From the NCBI RefSeq assembly GCF_013358405.1, contig NZ_CP054836.1, positions 2,852,001 to 2,916,000 of the forward strand: a DNA stretch of 64,000 nucleotides, read 5' to 3'. Position numbers and translations under genes: made by a program. Source of the stretch: Oricola thermophila (GTDB taxonomy: Bacteria > Pseudomonadota > Alphaproteobacteria > Rhizobiales > Rhizobiaceae). Every line of letters begins with the position of its first letter. The first letter of the stretch is position 1. The notes under the pieces are model-generated. The model ran no database searches, was not told the DNA's origin, and saw only the letters and a program-made list of their open reading frames with translations. Positions 57,881 through 64,000 of this stretch are shown in pieces.

Positions 57881-59419
57881 ATGACCCACCCGACCGAAAC
57901 GACACAGCGGGACGTTCCGCACCGCGGCCTGATCACCCTGTCGATCATGCTGGCGACCATCATGCAGGTGCTCGACACGACGATCGCCAATGTCGCACTG
58001 CCGACAATGACCGGCGATCTCGGCGCCTCGATCGACACGATCACCTGGGTGCTGACATCCTACATCGTGGCCGCCGCGATCATGACGCCGGTCACCGGAT
58101 GGCTGTCCGACCGGTTCGGGCGGCGCGAGCTGTTCCTGGCATCCATCGTCGGCTTCACCGTCACCTCGATGCTGTGCGGGCTCTCCTGGAGCCTGGAGAG
58201 CATGGTGGTCTTCCGCATCTTCCAGGGCCTGTTTGGTGCGGCGATCGTGCCGCTGTCGCAGACATTCCTGCTCGATATCAACCCCAAGGAGCGGCACGGC
58301 CAGGCAATGGCCATGTGGGGCGCCGGCATCATGGTCGGGCCGATCATCGGGCCCACGCTCGGCGGCTGGCTGACGGAGTCGCTCAACTGGCGCTGGGTGT
58401 TCTTCATCAACCTGCCGGTCGGCATCATCGCCTTCCTCGGTTCCGCCGCATACCTGCCGCGGATCGCAAGGCGGTTGCGGGGCTTCGACTTCTTCGGCTT
58501 CGCCATGCTTTCGCTCGGCGTCGGCGCGTTGCAGATGATGCTTGATCGCGGCGCGGAAGTGGACTGGTTCTCCGCCGTGGAAATCTGGATCGAACTCGGC
58601 CTCAGCCTGACCGGTTTCTGGGTATTCACCATCCATCTGCTGACCGGAGAGGACACTTTCATCGACGCGGCGATCTTCCGGGACCGCAATTTCGTGACCG
58701 GGCTGGTCTTCATCTTCGTCGTCGGCATCATCCTGCTGGCCAGCCTCGCATTGCTGCCGCCGATGCTGTCAAACCTGTTCAATCACTCGACCATCCTGAC
58801 CGGGCTGGTGATGGCGCCGCGCGGCGTCGGCACGATGATTTCCATGATCCTGGTCGGCCGGCTGGTGCGCGTCGTGGACGCCCGCCTGCTGGTGGTGGCC
58901 GGACTGGGCCTCACCGCAGTGTCGCTGCACATGATGACCGGCTTCTCGCCGCAGATGGACGACCGTCCCATCATCGTCTCCGGCATCATCCAGGGGCTTG
59001 GCCTCGGCCTCGTCTTCGTACCGTTGTCGACCGTGGCCTTCGCGACGCTGCCACCGCATTTCCGCACCGATGCGGCCAGCCTTTTCAGCCTCGTCCGCAA
59101 CATCGGCTCGTCGATCGGCATCTCCATCGTCACGGTCATGCTGACGCACAACATGCAGGTCAATCACAACGACCTTTCGGCCGCGATCTCGCCATTCAAC
59201 CCGGTGCTCGGCACGGTTTCGCCCGCAGCGCAGGCGGGGGACCCGGTCGCTCTGTCCATCATGGAGCAGCTGGTCGCCGCGCAGGCGCTGATGATCTCCT
59301 ATATCGACGACTTCAAGCTGATGATGGTGATCACGCTGGCGGCGATGCCGCTGGCGCTGCTGCTGCGCAAGCCCGCGCCCGCCATGGCCGGCGCGCACGC
59401 GGCCGCGCAAGCGGAGTAA
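57881..59419 (+). CDS. emrB: DHA2-family MFS drug exporter EmrB
   Basis: 512-residue proton-driven exporter with about 14 membrane helices. Family motifs: VLDTTIANVALPTMTGDLGAS in helix 1, GWLSDRFGRRELF between helices 2 and 3, and WRWVFFINLPVGIIA after helix 5. Partner of the adjacent EmrA-type adaptor; 90 bases separate the two genes. No TolC-type channel gene is in the window, so an outer-membrane factor encoded elsewhere must be shared. Confidence 0.93.
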   Translation: MTHPTETTQRDVPHRGLITLSIMLATIMQVLDTTIANVALPTMTGDLGASIDTITWVLTSYIVAAAIMTPVTGWLSDRFGRRELFLASIVGFTVTSMLCGLSWSLESMVVFRIFQGLFGAAIVPLSQTFLLDINPKERHGQAMAMWGAGIMVGPIIGPTLGGWLTESLNWRWVFFINLPVGIIAFLGSAAYLPRIARRLRGFDFFGFAMLSLGVGALQMMLDRGAEVDWFSAVEIWIELGLSLTGFWVFTIHLLTGEDTFIDAAIFRDRNFVTGLVFIFVVGIILLASLALLPPMLSNLFNHSTILTGLVMAPRGVGTMISMILVGRLVRVVDARLLVVAGLGLTAVSLHMMTGFSPQMDDRPIIVSGIIQGLGLGLVFVPLSTVAFATLPPHFRTDAASLFSLVRNIGSSIGISIVTVMLTHNMQVNHNDLSAAISPFNPVLGTVSPAAQAGDPVALSIMEQLVAAQALMISYIDDFKLMMVITLAAMPLALLLRKPAPAMAGAHAAAQAE

Positions 59420-59477
59420 CCGGGCACGCCGCGCGATCGTGCGCCGACTTGCCTATGGGCGCGACTTCGCGCACCCT

Positions 59478-59499
59478 CGCCTTGACGGGAGTCAAGGCG
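59478..59499 (+). terminator. Perfect hairpin between the two export operons
   Basis: CGCCTTGAC-GGGA-GTCAAGGCG, 9-bp perfect arms with a tetraloop, extended outwards by imperfect complementarity (CCTATGGGCGC with GGCGCATAGG). In the 119-base gap between emrB and the next adaptor gene; no T-tract. Confidence 0.5.
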
Positions 59500-59538
59500 C
59501 GCCGGCGCATTGGCGCATAGGGATGGAATTGACCATTC

Positions 59539-60813
59539 ATGCCGAAGGATCAGTATCCCATGCCCGAGAAAACCGATATCGAAGCAATCGCACGCCGCAA
59601 GGGAAGCGGCAGGACGCGAAGCTGGATGGTGGCGATCGCGGTAGCCGTCATTGCCGCGGGCGCGTGGTTCTGGCTGGCGGCCGGCAACGAAACGGGTGCG
59701 GTGCGTTACACGACCCTGCCGGCCACGATGGAGGACATCATCGTCACGGTGACGGCCACGGGCACGATAGAGCCGGTCAACACCGTCGAGATATCCAGCG
59801 AGCTGTCGGGCACGATCCGCAAGGTACACGCCGACTACAACGACCTGGTCGAGGAAGGCGACGTCCTGGCGGAACTCGACACCGACAAGCTGGAAGCGAA
59901 TGTGGAACAGGCCCGCGCCACGCTGACCGCGCGCGAGGCCAGCGTGATCGAGGCCGAAGCAACGCTTCGGGAGAAGAAGGATGCCTACGACCGCGCGGCA
60001 AGCCTGTCCGCACAAGGGATATCCTCGCAGGAGACGCTTCTTGCGGCCAGGGCGGCCTACGAGCGGGCGCAGGCCGCACTCGACACGGCAAAGGCCAACA
60101 TCAAGGTCGCGGAGGCCAATCTGAAGCTGGTGCAGACGGACCTGGAAAAGGCCTGCATCTGCTCGCCCATCGACGGCATCGTTCTCGACCGCGCCGTCGA
60201 AGTCGGTCAGATCGTGGCCGCCTCGCTGTCCGCTCCAGTGCTGTTCACGCTGGCCGAGGACCTGACGCGCATGGACCTGACCGTCGACATCGACGAGGCC
60301 GATATCGGCAAGGTCTCCGTCGGCAACAAGGCGACATTCACCGTGGAGGCCTACCAGGGACAGACCTTCTCGGCAGAAATCAGCCAGTTGCGCTACGCGC
60401 CGGAAACAATCGAGGGCGTCGTCACCTACAAGGCGATCCTCGACGTCGGCAACGAGGACATGCTGCTGCGGCCGGGCATGACGGCAACGGCGGACATCAC
60501 CGTGGCTGAACTCAAGGACGTGCTCACGATCCCGAACGCGGCGCTGCGCTTCTCGCCGCCCGTGGAGGACGCCGCCGGGTCCTCGGGGGGCGGACTGCTC
60601 GGGATGCTGTTACCGAACCCGCCGGGACGCGACAGCGGGGCAACCGGCGCGGCAGACACGGACGGCATGCGCTCGATCTGGATACTGCGGGACGGCCAGC
60701 CGGCCGAAGTCAGGATCCGGACCGGCGCCACCGACGGTTCGCGCACGCAGGTCGTCGAGGGCGACCTTGCCGAAGGCGACGCCGTGATCACCGACATGGA
60801 AACCGGAACATGA
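59539..60813 (+). CDS. macA: MacA-type periplasmic adaptor (HlyD family)
   Basis: 424 residues: N-terminal anchor (MVAIAVAVIAAGAWFWLAAGN), MacA-like core with TVTATGTIEPVNTVEISSELSGTIRKVHADYNDLVEEGDVLAELD, an alpha-helical hairpin (ANVEQARATLTAREASVIEAEATLREKKDAYDRA...), CSPIDGIVLDRAVEVGQIVA, and a membrane-proximal end containing a Gly/Pro-rich insert (DAAGSSGGGLLGMLLPNPPG). Partner of the following ATPase and permease. ATG codons at 59539 and 59560 are both possible starts; neither has a decisive ribosome site. Overlaps the next gene by ATGA. Confidence 0.85.
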   Translation: MPKDQYPMPEKTDIEAIARRKGSGRTRSWMVAIAVAVIAAGAWFWLAAGNETGAVRYTTLPATMEDIIVTVTATGTIEPVNTVEISSELSGTIRKVHADYNDLVEEGDVLAELDTDKLEANVEQARATLTAREASVIEAEATLREKKDAYDRAASLSAQGISSQETLLAARAAYERAQAALDTAKANIKVAEANLKLVQTDLEKACICSPIDGIVLDRAVEVGQIVAASLSAPVLFTLAEDLTRMDLTVDIDEADIGKVSVGNKATFTVEAYQGQTFSAEISQLRYAPETIEGVVTYKAILDVGNEDMLLRPGMTATADITVAELKDVLTIPNAALRFSPPVEDAAGSSGGGLLGMLLPNPPGRDSGATGAADTDGMRSIWILRDGQPAEVRIRTGATDGSRTQVVEGDLAEGDAVITDMETGT

Positions 60814-61571
60814 CCAGCGCCCCCGGCAAGCAGGGCGACCGCAAGCCGGCGGTGATCTCGCTGCGCGGCGTCACCCGGACCTATGGCGAAGGCGAGGCCA
60901 TCGTGCGGGCGCTTCGCGGGATCGACCTCGACATCGAGGAAGGCGAGTTCGTCGCCATCATGGGGCCGAGCGGCTCCGGAAAATCGACGGCAATGAACAT
61001 ACTCGGCGCGCTCGACACGCCGACGGCGGGAACCTACCGGTTCTCGGGCACGGATGTGGGAGGGTTCGACCGTTACCAAAGGGCGATCCTCAGGCGCGAA
61101 TACCTGGGCTTCGTCTTCCAGGGCTACAACCTGCTGCCGCGCACGACCGCGCTGGAGAATGTCGAACTGCCGCTGATCTACAAGGGCGTCACCGGCGCGG
61201 AACGGCGGAAGCGCGCGGCAGAGATGCTGCAGCGGGTCGGACTAGGCCACCGGCTCGACAAGGATCCGTCGCAGCTATCCGGCGGCGAACAGCAACGCGT
61301 TGCGATCGCTCGCGCCATCGTCACCAAGCCGGACGTTCTGCTGGCCGACGAGCCGACGGGCAATCTCGACACCGCGCGCTCGATGGAAATCATGGATCTG
61401 ATCTCGCGGCTGAACGAGGAGGAAGGGCTTACCATCATCATGGTGACGCACGAACCCGACATGGCCGAGTACGCAAAGCGGATCATCCACTTCAAGGACG
61501 GACTGATCGAAAGGGACGGCACCAACGGCGCGCGACGGGTACCGGACCGGGAGACCGCCAATGTTCGCTGA
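60810..61571 (+). CDS. MacB-type export ATPase (separate subunit)
   Basis: 253-residue ABC ATPase of the LolD/MacB family. Walker A GPSGSGKSTAMN, Q-loop FVFQGYNLLPRTTALENVELPL, signature LSGGEQQRVAIARAI, Walker B VLLADEPTGNLD, His switch MVTHEPDM. It powers the FtsX-like permease encoded next. In E. coli MacB both parts are one protein; here they are split, as in many other bacteria. Its 3' end overlaps the permease start by 11 bases. Confidence 0.92.
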   Translation: MTSAPGKQGDRKPAVISLRGVTRTYGEGEAIVRALRGIDLDIEEGEFVAIMGPSGSGKSTAMNILGALDTPTAGTYRFSGTDVGGFDRYQRAILRREYLGFVFQGYNLLPRTTALENVELPLIYKGVTGAERRKRAAEMLQRVGLGHRLDKDPSQLSGGEQQRVAIARAIVTKPDVLLADEPTGNLDTARSMEIMDLISRLNEEEGLTIIMVTHEPDMAEYAKRIIHFKDGLIERDGTNGARRVPDRETANVR

Positions 61572-62769
61572 AACCGTGCGCCAGGCGCTGCAAGCAATCC
61601 TGCGCAACGCGATGCGCTCCTTCCTGACGATCCTCGGTGTCATCATCGGCGTGGCCGCCGTGATCACCATGGTCACGATCGGCCAGGGCTCAACCGTGCA
61701 AATCGAGGCCGATGTGTCCAAGCTGGGCACCAACCTGCTGATCATCCGGCCGGGCACCGGCATGGGACCGAGCAGCTCCGGCGGCAGCGCACCGCGCTTC
61801 TCGCTGCAGGATGTCGACGCAATCCGCGAACAGGTACCCCGCGTGCTGGCCGTCGCGCCGGTCAACAGCTCGTCCCTGACGGTCGTCCACGGCAACGAGA
61901 ACCATCCGGCCACCGTCACCGGAACCGACAACGACTTCCTGGTCGCGCGCGACTGGAACCTGGCGCTGGGGCGCGAATTCTACGACAGCGAACTGCGCGC
62001 AGGCTCGGCCGCCTGCATTCTCGGCGAAACGGTGCGCCAGGAGCTTTTCGGTGCCGGGGACCCGGTCGGATCGACCGTACGCATGGGACAGATATCGTGC
62101 CGGGTGATCGGCCTCCTGGAAGCAAAAGGCGCATCCAGTTTCGGCCAGGACCAGGACGACGTGGTGCTGATCCCCGTCCGCGCCTTCATGCGGCGGATCG
62201 CCGGCCACCAGGACGTTTCATCCATGTATGTGGCCGTGCAGCCGGGCTATTCAACGGAACGGGCGCAGGCCACCATCGAGGCGCTGCTGCGCGAAAGAAG
62301 GCGCATCGCGCTCGGCGAGGAGGACGATTTCTCGGTCATGGACACGAAGGAGATCACCTCCATGCTGACCAGCATCACAGGGGTGATGACCGGATTGCTG
62401 TCGGCCGTCGCGGCGATCAGCCTGCTGGTCGGCGGCATCGGGATCATGAACATCATGCTGGTGTCGGTGACCGAACGCACGCGCGAAATCGGGATCCGGC
62501 TGGCCATCGGCGCGACGGAAGGCCAGGTGCTGATGCAGTTCCTTGTCGAGGCAATCGTGCTGTCGCTGTTCGGCGGCCTGATCGGGATCGCGCTGGGCCT
62601 TGCGCTGGGCTATGCCGGATCGGCCTACATGAAGGTGCCGTTCTCGCCGGACTGGACAGTCACGGCAATCGCCTTCCTGTTCTCGGCCTTCATCGGCATC
62701 GTGTTCGGCTATTTCCCGGCGCGGCGCGCAGCACGGCTCGATCCGATCGAGGCACTTCGCCACGAGTGA
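61561..62769 (+). CDS. MacB-type FtsX permease
   Basis: 402-residue inner-membrane permease. N-terminal helix (ILRNAMRSFLTILGVIIGVAAVITMVTIG), periplasmic MacB core domain (residues about 45-260) and three C-terminal helices (TGLLSAVAAISLLVGGIGIMNIMLVSVTERTREIGIRLAIGA typical signature; VEAIVLSLFGGLIGIALGLALGY; VTAIAFLFSAFIGIVFGYFPARRAARLDPIEALRHE at the end). With the ATPase and MacA-type adaptor it would export a peptide, lipid, siderophore or macrolide-like compound from the periplasm. Confidence 0.92.
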   Translation: MFAETVRQALQAILRNAMRSFLTILGVIIGVAAVITMVTIGQGSTVQIEADVSKLGTNLLIIRPGTGMGPSSSGGSAPRFSLQDVDAIREQVPRVLAVAPVNSSSLTVVHGNENHPATVTGTDNDFLVARDWNLALGREFYDSELRAGSAACILGETVRQELFGAGDPVGSTVRMGQISCRVIGLLEAKGASSFGQDQDDVVLIPVRAFMRRIAGHQDVSSMYVAVQPGYSTERAQATIEALLRERRRIALGEEDDFSVMDTKEITSMLTSITGVMTGLLSAVAAISLLVGGIGIMNIMLVSVTERTREIGIRLAIGATEGQVLMQFLVEAIVLSLFGGLIGIALGLALGYAGSAYMKVPFSPDWTVTAIAFLFSAFIGIVFGYFPARRAARLDPIEALRHE

Positions 62770-62841
62770 ACAACACCGCCGAATTTTTGCCCGTATCGTG
62801 CGATCTACCGGCGGCGACGAATCGAGAAGAAGGGGTCATCC

Positions 62842-62994
62842 ATGGCACAGGCGGCAAAAACCATGCTCATCCTCGCCGCGTTTCTTTCGGCCAGCGGCTG
62901 CGCCAACACCATCCGCGGCATCGGCGAAGACACGGCAAATGCCGTGGAAGCCACGCAATCGGCCGGGCGCAACATCATCCACGCCGCCCGCTAG
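62842..62994 (+). CDS. Entericidin-like small lipoprotein
   Basis: 50 residues (MAQAAKTMLILAAFLSASGC...) with a lipobox ASGC (Cys20), then ANTIRGIGEDTANAVEATQ, the entericidin A/B motif, and a short basic tail. Members are outer-membrane lipoproteins of the ecnAB toxin-antidote type or simply abundant envelope lipoproteins; only one is present here, so no antidote pair is claimed. AGAAGGGG lies nine bases before the ATG. It is downstream of the export operon by 72 bases, possibly with its own promoter. Confidence 0.85.
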   Translation: MAQAAKTMLILAAFLSASGCANTIRGIGEDTANAVEATQSAGRNIIHAAR

Positions 62995-63074
62995 TCACGG
63001 GCGCGAGACGACATCAGGCCCGCCCGCGCGCCCCGGCAATTGCGGGGCATCCGGGCAGGCGATGGCAGAACCGG

Positions 63075-63311
63075 TCAGGATTTCTTCGCGCGGCTCCGCC
63101 CGCCGGCGGGGGGCCGTTTCGGCGACGGGGTTTTCGTCGCCTCGCCTTCACCTGCCGACGAGGCCTCGAGACGCAGCTTGCGCAAACGCTCGGTCTTCTT
63201 GCGGCGGGCCTTGGCTTCGGCGTCGATCATGGCGCGGGCGGTGTAGTCCGTCGCGGACTGTTTCGACTCCGCGCGCGTCGGCTTGAACAGGGGAATGCCG
63301 TTCCGGGCCAT
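63075..63311 (-). CDS. Small basic protein coupled to rpsU
   Basis: 78 residues, Lys/Arg/Ala-rich (AMIDAEAKARRKKTERLRKLRLEA) with a basic unstructured tail (PKRPPAGGRSRAKKS). Its ATG overlaps the rpsU stop (TAATG), indicating translation by reinitiation after S21. I recall similar short proteins in other Hyphomicrobiales; function unknown, RNA or ribosome association would fit the composition and context. Confidence 0.65.
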   Translation of the reverse strand: MARNGIPLFKPTRAESKQSATDYTARAMIDAEAKARRKKTERLRKLRLEASSAGEGEATKTPSPKRPPAGGRSRAKKS

Positions 63312-63571
63312 TACCGGGTCCCCGGCCTCGCGGCGTTCACAGGACGCGGCTTGCGCTTAGGGCCGGGGAGCAATCCCTCGCGTTGCGCCTGCTTGCGCGC
63401 GGCCTTGCGGCTGCGGCGAACGGCTTCCTGCTTCTCGCGGGTGCGCCTTTCCGACGGCTTCTCATAGGACCGGCGTGCCTTCATCTCGCGAAAGAGGCCT
63501 TCGCGCTGCATCTTCTTTTTCAGGACGCGAAGCGCCTGGTCGATATTGTTGTCTCTGACGATAACCTGCAT
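63311..63571 (-). CDS. rpsU: 30S ribosomal protein S21
   Basis: 86 residues. The start [43 protein letters not shown] is the S21 core that binds the 3' end region of 16S rRNA, extended by a basic rhizobial-type tail ([18 protein letters not shown]). Located next to a cold-shock gene on the same strand. Some genomes of this group carry two S21 genes; this may be either copy. Confidence 0.95.
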   Translation of the reverse strand: MQVIVRDNNIDQALRVLKKKMQREGLFREMKARRSYEKPSERRTREKQEAVRRSRKAARKQAQREGLLPGPKRKPRPVNAARPGTR

Positions 63572-63659
63572 CGAAACTCCTCATTCACTACGTTCGAGTT
63601 GACCGGATCGGTTCTCCCGCCAGGCGGCGGGTGCGATGTCGCTCGCCGTCCGGTCGCCA

Positions 63660-63681
63660 ACGCGTCCGGGCCCGGACGCGT
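63660..63681 (-). terminator. 22-bp perfect palindrome after the cold-shock gene
   Basis: ACGCGTCCGGG and CCCGGACGCGT are contiguous perfect arms (22 bp), 10 bases past the cold-shock stop and about 90 bases before rpsU. Highly stable; likely terminator or attenuator though no T-run follows. Confidence 0.65.
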
Positions 63682-63690
63682 GCGGCCAGA

Positions 63691-63897
63691 TCAGACCGTC
63701 TGCAGATTGGCAGCGGAAGCGCGGCCATCGCGGCCAGTTTCGAGATCGAAGGTCACCTTCTGGCCTTCGACGAGACCGCCAAGGCCGGCGCGATCGAGCG
63801 CGCTGATATGGACGAAGACATCCTTGCTGCCATCTTCCGGCTGGATGAATCCAAAGCCCTTCTGGCCATTGTAGAATTTAACAGTACCTGTCTGCAT
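63691..63897 (-). CDS. cspA: Cold-shock protein (CspA family)
   Basis: 68-residue single cold-shock domain, an RNA chaperone. RNP1 motif KGFGFIQ and RNP2 motif VFVHIS are intact; starts MQTGTVKFYNGQKG. The ATG at 63895-63897 begins the family sequence; AGGAAA lies further upstream than usual. An AT-rich leader upstream (CATACATATT) could be the 5' end of a cold-responsive untranslated region, most of which lies near the window edge. Confidence 0.95.
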   Translation of the reverse strand: MQTGTVKFYNGQKGFGFIQPEDGSKDVFVHISALDRAGLGGLVEGQKVTFDLETGRDGRASAANLQTV

Positions 63898-64000
63898 AAT
63901 ATGTATGTTTCCTGAAAGCATATGCCGCGCCGCAAACTGCGGACACGATCCAAACATCGATAATCTGGAAAGAAATTGGCGGGTCGAAAGCGATTGACGC

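Noticed and set aside
62842..62994. Entericidin-like gene considered as a toxin-antitoxin pair
   Set aside because: Only one small lipoprotein gene is present and no antidote partner lies beside it.

Overview
The window reads as a chromosomal segment of a GC-rich alphaproteobacterium, most likely of the order Hyphomicrobiales (Rhizobiales). The agl-type alpha-glucoside operon, the Cpa-type Tad/Flp pilus locus, the kdsB-pheA pair beside a CycM-like cytochrome c, the Yej transporter with two binding proteins, and a curli locus that uses CsgH all fit that group. I saw no rRNA, tRNA, integrase, transposase or CRISPR array. Identifications rest on reading the translated sequence; no database search was possible.

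Layout. 1-6.5 kb: an ABC-F ATPase cut by the window edge, a Tat-exported metallo-beta-lactamase-fold hydrolase, a small unknown gene, pgi, and an IlvD/EDD sugar-acid dehydratase. 6.5-14.6 kb: a complete alpha-glucoside uptake and hydrolysis operon (aglEFGAK, minus strand) facing its LacI-type regulator aglR, with two operator-like palindromes between them. 14.7-18.6 kb: a DUF3307 membrane protein, a 3-hydroxyisobutyrate dehydrogenase-like enzyme, a fumarylacetoacetase-fold hydrolase, and kdsB-pheA. 18.7-31 kb: membrane-anchored cytochrome c, a five-gene Yej-type peptide ABC transporter operon ending in a hydroxyacid dehydrogenase, MarR-NlpC/P60, and an M17 aminopeptidase. 30.9-41.6 kb: a Tad/Flp pilus locus (tadD; then flp, cpaA-F, tadB, tadC on the minus strand), including a 53-residue Flp pilin, followed by an SH3-domain membrane protein. 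41.6-43.4 kb: a gene-poor stretch, dgkA and a frameshifted HdeD-family gene.

43.5-46.6 kb is a strikingly AT-rich island of four genes with no recognisable family for three of them; the last has a PD-(D/E)XK nuclease signature. It sits between two ordinary GC-rich genes and is the best candidate here for an undescribed system, possibly anti-phage defence. 46.7-56.1 kb: lepA, then a curli-like locus (two curlin-repeat proteins, CsgH, CsgF, CsgG) running into a FecR-domain protein with a glycine-rich 12-residue repeat tail and a CHASE2-PAS-GGDEF-EAL protein. This suggests that amyloid fibre assembly, envelope sensing and c-di-GMP turnover are wired together. 56.1-64 kb: a MarR-controlled EmrAB-type efflux pair, a MacA/MacB-type tripartite export set with separate ATPase and permease genes, an entericidin-like lipoprotein, and rpsU with a coupled small basic gene next to a cold-shock gene.
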